Shown here: positions 17,862-27,010 of the stretch, one piece after another
How the letters are laid out: the number at the start of each line of letters is the position of its first letter
Numbering within the stretch: position 1 is the first letter of the stretch
Assembly (NCBI RefSeq): GCF_003143755.1
Contig: NZ_QFRI01000001.1
Coordinates: forward strand, 1,510,051 to 1,574,050
DNA from: Algibacter marinivivus
Lineage (GTDB): Bacteria > Bacteroidota > Bacteroidia > Flavobacteriales > Flavobacteriaceae
DNA: 64,000 nt
Direction: 5' to 3'
The notes under the pieces: generated by a model
Told to the model about the DNA's origin: nothing
What the model saw: the letters and a program-made list of their open reading frames with translations, nothing else
The model's database searches: none
Program-made: the position numbers and the translations under genes

Positions 17862-19373
17862 ATGTCTATCACCTTTAGAATATTGTATTTAGTTTATCTG
17901 TTTGCTATTCCAATTGGAGTAAATGCTATTGAAATACCTATGCAATCTATTCAAATTGATAGTTTAATTAAAGAGAAGAATATTAATAGTGATATGACTC
18001 AGCTAGAGTTGTTAATTTTATATAGTGATGCTCTTGAAGGAAAGCCCAAAGATTCAATTCAAATTTTCAAGCATTTAGCAATTCTTAACGCAGATTTAGA
18101 TCAACCTAAAGATGCTTATGTTTTTACGGAAAAATATATTTCAAATACTTTAGATATTTCTATTCTTGATAATGGTGCATATAGTTTTATTGAGTATTCA
18201 GATGAATATAAAAAATTAGAAAATAAATATTTGCCAAAAATAGATACACTTTCCTTTCTGTATTTTTATGTTGCTTTAATTGGATTCTTTTTTACTATAA
18301 TATTGAATTTTACAAAAAATGGAAATAGAAAAGCTAAAATATTTATTGGATGTTTTATTGGTGCACATTCATTATTTATTTTGGACTTTGTTATATTCTC
18401 TTCTAATTTTCAATTTAGATTTCCACATGCTTATCGTATGTCATCATCTATAGCTTTATTATTAGGGCCTTTATTGTATTTTTATTTTAAGAGTGTCACT
18501 CAAAACTTTAAGTTTAAAAAAAATGATTTAGTTCATTTTATACCTACACTTGTTCTTATTCTGTCATTGATTCCTGTCTACAATCAAACAGCATTGGATA
18601 AAATAGGATTAATGCTTCAATCTACAAATACTCAGAAAAGTTATGATTATATAATTTTTGTTTTAAAAACAATTTCACTTGTATTTTATGCATTTTGTAT
18701 TTGGAAGCTACAATTTTCCGATAAAACTATTAAAAGCATTAATCACAATTCAATATTTTCTTGGTCTAAATCACTGTTTAGGATTCATATAGCTTATGTT
18801 ATTTCTTATTTATTATATGGTATATCTGCATATGTAGTTTTTAGTAGTTTTTCTAGTTTTATCTATCATTTTCAAATAGGTGCTATGTCTATTATGGTCA
18901 TTTATATTGCTTATATGGCATATGTTCAACCAAATATTTTTAATAACGAAAGTCTATCTTTAAAAGAACGTTTGTTTTCTGAAAAATATAAAAAATCTGG
19001 ATTGACAGAAGCTCTGTCAAAAGAACTTAAAGGAAATTTAATAAAACTTTTAGTTGAAGATAAAGTATATAAACAAAGCGATATTAATCTTGAAACACTA
19101 TCAGAAAAATTAAACACAACACGACATAATACTTCACAAATAATTAATGAGCATTTTAATATGAATTTTTTTGAACTAATTAATAAATTTAGAATTAAAG
19201 AAGCTAAAAGGTTACTCGAAGACGATGCTCATGGAAATCTTAATATTATTGATGTAGCATATGAGGTTGGTTACAACAATAAAGTAACATTTAATAAAGC
19301 TTTTAAAAAAGAAACATCACAAACACCTTCAAGTTTTATTCACGCTAAAATTAAAAGCAATTCCTTGAGGTAA
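17862..19373 (+). CDS. membrane-spanning AraC-family transcriptional regulator
   Basis: 503 residues. An N-terminal signal/anchor and a short extracytoplasmic segment (to about 125) precede seven membrane helices (for example FLYFYVALIGFFFTIILNF, SIALLLGPLLYFYF, IAYVISYLLYGISAYVVF) spanning about 130-345. The last 110 residues are the DNA-binding domain: INLETLSEKLNTTRHNTSQIINEHFNMNFFELINKFRIKEAKRLL and IIDVAYEVGYNNKVTFNKAFKKETSQTPSSF, the two HTH units of AraC/XylS. This type senses a signal at the membrane and controls adjacent SusCD-like genes in Bacteroidota. It stands 240 bp upstream of the SusC gene in the same direction. Confidence 0.88.
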   Translation: MSITFRILYLVYLFAIPIGVNAIEIPMQSIQIDSLIKEKNINSDMTQLELLILYSDALEGKPKDSIQIFKHLAILNADLDQPKDAYVFTEKYISNTLDISILDNGAYSFIEYSDEYKKLENKYLPKIDTLSFLYFYVALIGFFFTIILNFTKNGNRKAKIFIGCFIGAHSLFILDFVIFSSNFQFRFPHAYRMSSSIALLLGPLLYFYFKSVTQNFKFKKNDLVHFIPTLVLILSLIPVYNQTALDKIGLMLQSTNTQKSYDYIIFVLKTISLVFYAFCIWKLQFSDKTIKSINHNSIFSWSKSLFRIHIAYVISYLLYGISAYVVFSSFSSFIYHFQIGAMSIMVIYIAYMAYVQPNIFNNESLSLKERLFSEKYKKSGLTEALSKELKGNLIKLLVEDKVYKQSDINLETLSEKLNTTRHNTSQIINEHFNMNFFELINKFRIKEAKRLLEDDAHGNLNIIDVAYEVGYNNKVTFNKAFKKETSQTPSSFIHAKIKSNSLR

Positions 19374-19613
19374 ATATCAAGGAAACTATTGTCGGAAAGG
19401 TAAAGTATTATAAGTTTTGCCTAGTATCACTCACATTATAACTTTTTTTACTCTGCAATTGTTAAAGGTAGGTAGTATAAGGACTTTACTTACTTTAGAA
19501 TCCTCTAAACTTTTTTTCAAAGAGTAAAGTATAATTTTTTGAATTAGTCACTTAAAAAAATCTTTGCTGCCTCCTTTTTTCAATCTGCAAAGACTAACTC
19601 AAATATTTATAAA

Positions 19614-22600
19614 ATGAAAAAAAAGTTTAGTAGATTGTTGACGCTAATATTGGCGTTAACTGTGCAACTAACATTTGCACAAGGAAAGACTATTTCTGGT
19701 ACAGTTACTGATAATAGTGGTTTACCACTGCCAGGAGCAACAGTCTTAGTAAAAGGCACTTCTTCTGGTGCCTCTACAGATTTCGATGGTAAATTTTCAA
19801 TTCAAGCTAATCAAGGGGATGCTCTTGTTTTTAGCTATGTTGGTTATTCTACCCAAGAAGTTGTTGTTGGCTCATCAGCCACAATTGATGTGAAACTACT
19901 TGAAGATGCACAAGCATTACAAGAAGTTGTAGTAACTGCTTTTGGAAAGAAAAAGCAAAAACGATCGCTTGGTTATGCTGCCACAGCAATTCAAGGTGAT
20001 CAATTAACAGAAGTTGCCACACTTAACCCCTTTGAAAGTTTATCTGGTAAAGTTGCAGGTTTAGATATTACTGCACCTAATCAACCAGGAGCTTCAACAA
20101 AGGTTATTTTAAGAGGGTATAGCTCTTTAAGTGGTAATGGTCCGTTATATGTAATTGACGGAACACCTATTTCATCAGGGTCCAATTCTGGTAACACAGG
20201 AACTGGTTTGGCAACAGACGTTAATAGGTCTTTTGATGGAGGAACAAATATTAATGATTTAGATGCAAATGCCATTGCTAGTATCAATGTTCTTAAAGGT
20301 GGTGCTGCAACTGCACTTTATGGTTCAAGAGCTAATAATGGTGCAATCATTATAACTACTAAAAAAGGTAGAAGCGGTAAAGTTAAAGTGGAAATGAATA
20401 GTTCTATCGATTTTTTAGAGGTTGCTAGAATACCACATTTGCAACAACGTTGGGGACAAGGTTGGAATGGTGTAGATTTCTCAGGACTTCCAGCTGGAGG
20501 TACAGGAGCTACCAATGAGAATGGATCTTGGGGCCCACTTTTTAATGGTGAATTACGAGTTTGGGGACAAATTGTTGACAATGCGCAACAAATTAAACCT
20601 TATTCAAACTTAGAAGACAATATAAAGGATGTTTACGATATTGGAAATTCGTATACAAACTCATTTAGAATAAGTGGAGGAAATGATAAAAATGATTTCT
20701 CGCTATTGTTTACACGAGTTGATACTGATGGTATTATTCCAACTGATGCTGATGCTCTTAATAGAAATACATTAACATTAAACAGTGGTATATCTGGAGA
20801 AAGATTTAGATTGAGAGTCAATGCTAATTATGCTCAAACTAGACAGAATGCTGTAAATACAGGGCAAGGAGATAATGCTGGTGAGGGAGAGTCGTTTATG
20901 CAAGAGTTGATTCAGATACCAAGAGGTGTCAGTGCTATAGATCTTCAAGATTATACTAATAACCCTTATAATAATAATGATAATTTTTATACCCCATATT
21001 CAAGAAACCCATATTGGGTTCTTAATGAAAACGCAACTAATTTAACAAGAGAACGTTTTTACGGGAACATTAATTTTTCATATGATATTACTGACAACTT
21101 AGTCGGGACATTTCAAACAGGGGCTGATATTTTAAACAGAGGTCGTCATAGCCATGGAGCAGTAGTTAATTATACACCAGGATCTCCAAATGCTCTTTTA
21201 GGTGCTACGGCTAATGTTGGTGGAGTTACAGAAACGACAAATCAGTTAAAGCGTTATGAATCTTTTTTAACTTTTGATTATAATACTCAATTAGGAGAAG
21301 ATTTTGGTTTGGAGGCTTCTTTAGGAGGTTCTCATGCTAACTCGACAGCTAGTAGTTTATTTGTTTCTATTACTAATTTAGATATTCCTAATTTTTATGA
21401 AATTTCTAACTCAGCGGTATTACCAACAACAGCTCAAAATGATTCAAAATCGTTACTATACTCAGTATTTAGTTCAGCCACATTATCATTTAAAGAAAGG
21501 TTTTATTTGAATTTAACTGCAAGAAACGAATGGACTTCTACACTTGCAATAGGTAATAATTCCTTTTTCTATCCATCGGCAAATATAAGTGCTATTGTAA
21601 TGGATAATGGTAAGCATTTCTTAAAAGCACGTGGTGGTTTTGCATCAACAGCTAAAGGTGCTGGATTGTATCTAACAGAGAGTTCTGCAACACCTGCCGT
21701 TTCTGGAGCCTATTTCGGACAAATTTCATTTCCTTTTAATGGGCTGAATTCTTTTGAAATAGGAAGAATATTAGGAAACGCTGATATTGAACCAGAATTT
21801 ACTGATGAGTTTGAAATAGGATTAGAAGGACGATTCTTTAATAATAGAATTACTGCAGATTTAGCAGTATATAGCAAAAAGACTGATGGGGCTATTATTG
21901 GTTTATTATTACCTAATTCAACAGGTTATGGTTCTATTACTGGTAACTTCATGGATATTGAGAATAAAGGTGTTGAAGTAGCACTTGGATTTGTGCCTAT
22001 ACGAACAGATGATTTTAGTTGGAATATTGACTATACTTTTACTAAAAATGAAAACGAAGTTACAGGATTGCCAACTGGACTAGATGAGATCTTAATCAAT
22101 GGTTCTTTTGGAGTTAACTTTTATGCTGAAAAGGGTCAACCTTTAGGTGTATTTAAAGCAAGAACGCCACAAACGAATGCTGATGGACAAGTTGTTGTAG
22201 ATCCTAATACGGGTATCCCACTCCAAACAACTGATGAACAAACTCTGGGAAATTCTCAGCGTGATTTTGTAATGGGGCTTCAGAATACAATTAAATATAA
22301 GAATTTCAGATTATCATTTGCTTTTGATTGGAAAGAGGGTGGCTTAATGTACTCTTATACTTCTAGACTTCTTGGATTTACTGGTAACTCTATTGCTACA
22401 ACCTATAATGATAGAAATACATTTATTGTTCCTAATTCTGTAAATGATAACGGAGATGGTACATATTCAGAAAACACAACACCAATTACTTTTGGTAATG
22501 TTACTGGATTCTACAGTGCCAGTAACAATCCAAGTACAGAAGCAGAAAATCATGTTATCGATAAATCTTTTATTCGTTTAAGAGATATGTCTTTATCCTA

Positions 22601-22817
22601 TAATTTCCCACAAAGTATAATAGGTAAAACTGGACTTAACAGTTTATCATTAAGCTTATATGGAAGAAATTTATTCTTATGGACACCTGATGATAATCCA
22701 TACGTAGATCCAGAAGTTACCTCTTTTGGTGGGAACGATTTAGCTACCGAATTTGGAGAATTTGCAGCAAACCCAGCTCAAAGAACTTACGGGATGGCTC
22801 TTAAAATGTCATTTTAA
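19614..22817 (+). CDS. SusC/RagA-family TonB-dependent outer-membrane transporter
   Basis: 1067 residues. Signal peptide to about residue 22 (ends TFAQ), then a CarboxypepD_reg-like domain (GKTISGTVTDNSGLPLPGATV to about 105), a TonB-box-like QEVVVTAFG, plug domain with VLRGYSSLSGNGPLYVIDGTPI and ALYGSRANNGAIIITTKKG, and a 22-strand barrel ending TYGMALKMSF with terminal aromatic Phe. It imports a ligand captured by the SusD partner using TonB energy. Length and start are typical. It begins a four-gene unit SusC-SusD-two lipoproteins with gaps of 17, 6 and 20 bp. Confidence 0.97.
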   Translation: MKKKFSRLLTLILALTVQLTFAQGKTISGTVTDNSGLPLPGATVLVKGTSSGASTDFDGKFSIQANQGDALVFSYVGYSTQEVVVGSSATIDVKLLEDAQALQEVVVTAFGKKKQKRSLGYAATAIQGDQLTEVATLNPFESLSGKVAGLDITAPNQPGASTKVILRGYSSLSGNGPLYVIDGTPISSGSNSGNTGTGLATDVNRSFDGGTNINDLDANAIASINVLKGGAATALYGSRANNGAIIITTKKGRSGKVKVEMNSSIDFLEVARIPHLQQRWGQGWNGVDFSGLPAGGTGATNENGSWGPLFNGELRVWGQIVDNAQQIKPYSNLEDNIKDVYDIGNSYTNSFRISGGNDKNDFSLLFTRVDTDGIIPTDADALNRNTLTLNSGISGERFRLRVNANYAQTRQNAVNTGQGDNAGEGESFMQELIQIPRGVSAIDLQDYTNNPYNNNDNFYTPYSRNPYWVLNENATNLTRERFYGNINFSYDITDNLVGTFQTGADILNRGRHSHGAVVNYTPGSPNALLGATANVGGVTETTNQLKRYESFLTFDYNTQLGEDFGLEASLGGSHANSTASSLFVSITNLDIPNFYEISNSAVLPTTAQNDSKSLLYSVFSSATLSFKERFYLNLTARNEWTSTLAIGNNSFFYPSANISAIVMDNGKHFLKARGGFASTAKGAGLYLTESSATPAVSGAYFGQISFPFNGLNSFEIGRILGNADIEPEFTDEFEIGLEGRFFNNRITADLAVYSKKTDGAIIGLLLPNSTGYGSITGNFMDIENKGVEVALGFVPIRTDDFSWNIDYTFTKNENEVTGLPTGLDEILINGSFGVNFYAEKGQPLGVFKARTPQTNADGQVVVDPNTGIPLQTTDEQTLGNSQRDFVMGLQNTIKYKNFRLSFAFDWKEGGLMYSYTSRLLGFTGNSIATTYNDRNTFIVPNSVNDNGDGTYSENTTPITFGNVTGFYSASNNPSTEAENHVIDKSFIRLRDMSLSYNFPQSIIGKTGLNSLSLSLYGRNLFLWTPDDNPYVDPEVTSFGGNDLATEFGEFAANPAQRTYGMALKMSF

Positions 22818-22834
22818 TACTAAAAAAATATACG

Positions 22835-24298
22835 ATGAAAAAAATAATATTAATATTAATTGGATTTGGAATATTATTCTCTTGTGATTCACAATTGGAT
22901 ATAAATAGAGATCCAGATAATTTAACACCTGCACAGTTAGCTTTTGAGGTAGAATTACCTGGGAGTATTACTGCTGTTGCTGGTGTACAAGGAGCAAATT
23001 GGGCATTAATAGGAGGAATATGGGCGCAAATGTGGTCACAAAGCCCTGGTTCTAGTCAATACAGAGTTGTTGATAGTTATGCCTTAGGAACCACTGATGG
23101 AATTTCTACTGGTGGATGGAATGCAGCATATGATGGTTTATTAGATATAAGAAACATTAAAAAGAAAGCATTAGCTGCTGAAAATTGGAACTATTATTTA
23201 ATAGCAACAACTTTAGAAGTATATGTGTCGCAAATGCTGACTGATTGGTATGGAGATATTCCTTATTCTGAAGCTAATGATCCAGCTATATTTCAGCCAA
23301 ATTTTGATGATGCTCAAAGTGTATATGATTTAATGATAACTGATCTTGATGATGCATTAGGAAGAAATTTAGCTTCATCACAAGGAAGTACGCCTGGAAT
23401 TGACGATTTAGTTTTTGGAGGTGATATGTCTGGATGGACAAAGTTTGCAAATACTTTAAAACTAAAACTGTTTTTACGTCAAACGGAAGCTAGACCTTCA
23501 GTTGCACAAGCTGGAATTACAGCTATGATAAACACAGGTGTTCAGTTTCTTGATCTTGATGCGTCAGTAACAGGATTTACAGATGCGCCTAACATTAGTA
23601 ACCCTTTGTATGAGTCTGATAAAAGGCAATTAAATACATCTTTAAACTTAAGAGCAAGTACAACCATGCATTCTTATTTAACGGATAATTTAGACCCTAG
23701 AAGGGATTTATTTTACACATCAGGTAACCCAGTAGATCAGGGAGATTTTAATAACCCTGCAGGGCCAAATACTTTTGCTGTATCAATATTAAGCCCTACT
23801 ACTCCTGTTTATTTTATAAGTCATGAAGAGAGTTTGTTAATGCAAGCAGAGGCCATGGAACGTTATAATAGTGGTACAGGAGCTAAGGCATTATATGATG
23901 CTGCAGTTTCAGAAAACTTTAATAAATGGGGGTTAGATGGTTCTACTTTTGTAGCTGCTTCTGGTGCTTATGAATATCCTTCTGGAACTTTTGATGAAAA
24001 TTTAACATCAATAATCACCCAAAAATGGGTTGCAAGTTATCCTGGAAATGGAGCTGAGGCTTTCTTTGAATGGCAACGAACTGGAATTCCTGCAACTTCT
24101 GCAGTAACACAATCTGAACCAGCAGGTTCGGGATCTCGAAATCCTGCATATGTTTCAGGTGAGTTTGCAGTGTCTTTAAATGGTGTGTTAGGTGCTGGTT
24201 TTCCACAACGTTTATTATATCCTAATGGAGAAACAGCAAGGAACTTAAATGCGCCAGATGTAGTACCTATTACAACTGCAATATGGTGGAATCAATAA
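22835..24298 (+). CDS. SusD/RagB-family nutrient-binding lipoprotein (SusD-like_2 type)
   Basis: 487 residues. Lipoprotein signal MKKIILILIGFGILFSC (Cys 17), then LDINRDPDNLTPAQ, WAQMWSQSPGSSQY, and tetratricopeptide-like helices such as VYVSQMLTDWYGDIPYSEA. The C-terminal ITQKWVASYPGNGAEAFFEWQRTGIPA is typical of the SusD-like_2 branch. It forms the lid over the SusC barrel at the cell surface. Sits 17 bp after SusC. Confidence 0.95.
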   Translation: MKKIILILIGFGILFSCDSQLDINRDPDNLTPAQLAFEVELPGSITAVAGVQGANWALIGGIWAQMWSQSPGSSQYRVVDSYALGTTDGISTGGWNAAYDGLLDIRNIKKKALAAENWNYYLIATTLEVYVSQMLTDWYGDIPYSEANDPAIFQPNFDDAQSVYDLMITDLDDALGRNLASSQGSTPGIDDLVFGGDMSGWTKFANTLKLKLFLRQTEARPSVAQAGITAMINTGVQFLDLDASVTGFTDAPNISNPLYESDKRQLNTSLNLRASTTMHSYLTDNLDPRRDLFYTSGNPVDQGDFNNPAGPNTFAVSILSPTTPVYFISHEESLLMQAEAMERYNSGTGAKALYDAAVSENFNKWGLDGSTFVAASGAYEYPSGTFDENLTSIITQKWVASYPGNGAEAFFEWQRTGIPATSAVTQSEPAGSGSRNPAYVSGEFAVSLNGVLGAGFPQRLLYPNGETARNLNAPDVVPITTAIWWNQ

Positions 24299-24316
24299 TA
24301 AAAAATGATAAGAATT

Positions 24317-24961
24317 ATGAAAAATATATTTAAAAGTATACTATGTCTATTTGTTGTATTCCTAAGCTCATGTGATACAGATTCTACAGGAGATATTAGT
24401 GATACTACTGATTATGCAGTAATAGAAATGAATGGTAGCGACGAAGTGATTATAAACCAAGGAGATGCTTGGACAGACCCTAGCGCAAATGTAACCTTGG
24501 CAGGAGCACCATATCCTTTTGAAACCAGTACAGTTGTAGATCCTAATGTCCCAGGAGTATATTATATTACTTACTCTGCTGTGAATGATTTAGGTTTTTC
24601 TGCATCAGCTACTAGAACTGTTGTTGTAGTTTCAACAGCTCCAAGTATTTATAATTTTGAAGGAAACTGGACTAGATTACCAACTAGTGGAACTAGAAAA
24701 GGGGTTTGTACTCAAATTTCTGACAGATATTATACTTATGATAACGCTGGAGGAGTTGCTGGAGTTAATCAACTTACAGTCACATTTATAAATGTTGATG
24801 ACTCAGTAATTTATATTCCATTTGTAGAGAATGCTTCACCTAGTGGTTTATCAGTGAGAAGCTTTCAACCAGGAACTATAACTGATGGTGACAACTTTAG
24901 TTGGAGTTTATCAGCAAGTGGTTTTTATGGAACCTTTACTAGAAATTTTACAAGAGAATAA
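24317..24961 (+). CDS. DUF5012/BT_2262-like surface lipoprotein
   Basis: About 214 residues from the ATG at 24317 (MKNIFKSILCLFVVFLSSC), which gives a clean lipobox; an ATG 12 bases upstream would add MIRI. Residues 30-105 form an Ig-like domain (VIINQGDAWTDPSANVTL and PGVYYITYSAVNDLGFSASATRTVVV), then a C-terminal beta domain with FEGNWTRLPTSGTRKG and FSWSLSASGFYGTFTRNF. This order resembles the DUF5012 lipoproteins that sit next to SusCD pairs. Role inferred: accessory ligand-binding protein of the import complex. Confidence 0.7.
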   Translation: MKNIFKSILCLFVVFLSSCDTDSTGDISDTTDYAVIEMNGSDEVIINQGDAWTDPSANVTLAGAPYPFETSTVVDPNVPGVYYITYSAVNDLGFSASATRTVVVVSTAPSIYNFEGNWTRLPTSGTRKGVCTQISDRYYTYDNAGGVAGVNQLTVTFINVDDSVIYIPFVENASPSGLSVRSFQPGTITDGDNFSWSLSASGFYGTFTRNFTRE

Positions 24962-24981
24962 AAATTTTAATTTAGATAATT

Positions 24982-25491
24982 ATGAAAAATATAAATATAT
25001 ATAGAACTGTTTTAGTTTTATTTACGATAAGTCTGTTTTTCTCATGTGATGAAGGAGGAGAACCAGATCCAGGAGGGACTAATGTTCAAGATATTGCTGG
25101 AGATTGGTGGGCTGTAGCATTAAATCCTGGTGGAGCTACAACCGCATTTGGTGGAGATTATGTACAGTTTAGTACATATAATACAGCAGCAAATGACAAT
25201 ACATTTTGGGTAGATGACCACAATAACTGGATGCAGTTAAAAGCCAGAGTTACTTTGAACGCTGATAGATTAACGTTTCAAAGTGAACCAAATACACCAG
25301 AATTATATACTGATGAAACGGTAACAATTACTAACGGATTAATTACTAGAGATGTTTTTACAACAGAAAGTAATACCCTTGTTGATCAAATCACTTTTAA
25401 TGCAGAATTTAGTTGGGATCCAGGAACAGTTTATGAATATGTTGGACATTTCAGAACAGGTTTCTTAGAAGATGAAAACCCACACTTTTAA
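24982..25491 (+). CDS. Lipid_bd-like (putative hydrolase) surface lipoprotein
   Basis: 169 residues with lipoprotein signal (MKNINIYRTVLVLFTISLFFSC), then DIAGDWWAVALNPGGA and DHNNWMQLKARVTLNADRLTF and a C-terminal YEYVGHFRTGFLEDENPHF. The pattern is that of small beta-barrel lipoproteins of the Lipid_bd type (PF12888 by memory) found as the last gene of SusC-SusD-DUF5012 loci. No catalytic residue can be named. Ends the operon just before the strong bidirectional terminator. Confidence 0.6.
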   Translation: MKNINIYRTVLVLFTISLFFSCDEGGEPDPGGTNVQDIAGDWWAVALNPGGATTAFGGDYVQFSTYNTAANDNTFWVDDHNNWMQLKARVTLNADRLTFQSEPNTPELYTDETVTITNGLITRDVFTTESNTLVDQITFNAEFSWDPGTVYEYVGHFRTGFLEDENPHF

Positions 25492-25521
25492 GTTTAAATT
25501 AACCAACTAATTTATATAAAT

Positions 25522-25556
25522 AAAAAGGTCGCTAATTAATTAGCGACCTTTTTTTA
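25522..25556. terminator. bidirectional terminator between SusCD operon and lspA
   Basis: Perfect palindrome with centre GCTAATTAATTAGC and flanks AAAAAGGTC / GACCTTTTT. T-runs on both sides serve the SusCD operon on plus and lspA on minus; the lspA stop codon lies inside the T-run. Confidence 0.92.
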
Positions 25557-26072
25557 TGATTCTTTAGTTTTCTTTTTATTTTTAAAACTCATAAATATTA
25601 GTATAATCATTCCAGTAGTAACTGATAAATCTGCTAGATTAAAAATTCCAGTTCTAAAAACACCACCTAAATCTATAAATAAGAAATCGGTAACTTTTCC
25701 AAAGACTATTCTATCAAAAACATTGGCAATTCCACCACCAATAATACTAGCAAAGGCAAAAAGGGACCAATTGTCTAAAGATTTATCTTTAAAAATATGA
25801 CGAAGTACAAAACCTAAAACAAGAATAGGTAAAGCGAGTAATAAAAGGATTCTAAGAGTAGGATTCAAATCACTTCCCATACCTAGAAAAGCACCAGTAT
25901 TTTCAACATTCATCATTACAAAAGCATCACCTATTAATGGAATGCGTTCACCTGGGTTAATGTCTGTTCTAAGTGTAATATTTTCTCGAACAATAACTTT
26001 GGAAATTTGATCAACCGCTATAGTTAAAACAATAACTAGAATGATGAATAGGGAGCGTTTATTAAGTTTCAT
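25554..26072 (-). CDS. lspA: lipoprotein signal peptidase II
   Basis: 172 residues with four membrane helices. Motifs: VDQISKVIV (residues 21-29), MNVENTGAFLGMG, and the catalytic aspartates in GGGIANVFDRIVFGKVTDFL and FNLADLSV. It cleaves prolipoprotein signal peptides after lipidation at the inner membrane; several lipoproteins in this window are its clients. The start codon directly abuts the fabD stop (26073), so the two form one unit. Confidence 0.96.
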   Translation of the reverse strand: MKLNKRSLFIILVIVLTIAVDQISKVIVRENITLRTDINPGERIPLIGDAFVMMNVENTGAFLGMGSDLNPTLRILLLLALPILVLGFVLRHIFKDKSLDNWSLFAFASIIGGGIANVFDRIVFGKVTDFLFIDLGGVFRTGIFNLADLSVTTGMIILIFMSFKNKKKTKES

Positions 26073-26966
26073 TTAGCTATTAGTTTCAAGAGTTGCAGAA
26101 GCAGTTTCAGATGCTCTGTTAATCTTTTTCACTAAACCTTGTAAAACTTTACCAGGACCCACTTCTGTAAATAATGTAGCGCCATCTGTAATCATTTGTT
26201 GTACAGATTGCGTCCAACGTACAGGAGCTGTTAATTGAGAAATAAGATTTGTTTTTATCTCAGCGTCATCAATTACAGCATTGGCAGTTACATTTTGATA
26301 AATTGGGCAGTTTGGTTTGTTAAATGTTGTGTTTTCAATAGCAGCAGCTAATTCTTCACGAGCTGGTTCCATTAAAGGTGAGTGAAATGCACCACCAACA
26401 GGTAAAACTAAAGCTCTACGAGCACCTTCTTCCTTTAAAGATTCACAGGCTGTATTTATAGCATCAATTTCACCAGAAATCACTAGCTGTCCAGGGCAAT
26501 TGTAATTTGCAGCAACTACAATACCTTCAGTTGTTGCACATATTTTTTCAACAATATCATCTTCAAGTCCTAAAACTGCAGCCATAGTACTAGGTTGTAT
26601 TTCGCAAGCTTTTTGCATTGCTGTAGCACGTTGAGATACTAATTTTAAACCATCTTCAAATGTTAAAGCACCATTTGCTACTAATGCAGATAATTCTCCA
26701 AGAGAATGTCCCGCAACCATATCTGGTTGAAAACTCTCACCTAAAGTTTTTGCTAAAATTACAGAGTGTAAAAATATAGCGGGTTGCGTTACTTTAGTTT
26801 GTTTTAGGTCTTCAGCAGAACCTTCAAACATGGTATCTGTAATGTTGAAACCTAAAATATCATTAGCTGACTCAAATAGTTCTTGTGCTAATGGTGAGTT
26901 TTCGTAAAGGTCTAAACCCATTCCTGAGAATTGAGCACCTTGACCTGGAAATATATATGCTTTCAT
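26073..26966 (-). CDS. fabD: malonyl-CoA:ACP transacylase
   Basis: 297 residues. FPGQGAQFSGMG at the N-terminus, nucleophile motif AGHSLGELSALVA (Ser about 91), GQLVISGE, and catalytic His in VGGAFHSPLMEPAREEL. Loads malonyl groups on ACP for fatty-acid synthesis. Directly followed by lspA with no gap. Confidence 0.97.
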   Translation of the reverse strand: MKAYIFPGQGAQFSGMGLDLYENSPLAQELFESANDILGFNITDTMFEGSAEDLKQTKVTQPAIFLHSVILAKTLGESFQPDMVAGHSLGELSALVANGALTFEDGLKLVSQRATAMQKACEIQPSTMAAVLGLEDDIVEKICATTEGIVVAANYNCPGQLVISGEIDAINTACESLKEEGARRALVLPVGGAFHSPLMEPAREELAAAIENTTFNKPNCPIYQNVTANAVIDDAEIKTNLISQLTAPVRWTQSVQQMITDGATLFTEVGPGKVLQGLVKKINRASETASATLETNS

Positions 26967-26987
26967 ACTAGTTTAATTTTTGTGCTG

Positions 26988-26995
26988 CAAAAATA
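26988..26995 (-). promoter_or_regulatory. -7 box of fabD-lspA promoter
   Basis: On the minus strand TATTTTTG (26995-26988), an exact TAnnTTTG match, 22 nt upstream of the fabD start. No clear -33 box is seen. Confidence 0.5.
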
Positions 26996-27010
26996 GAAAT
27001 AAAATTATAA

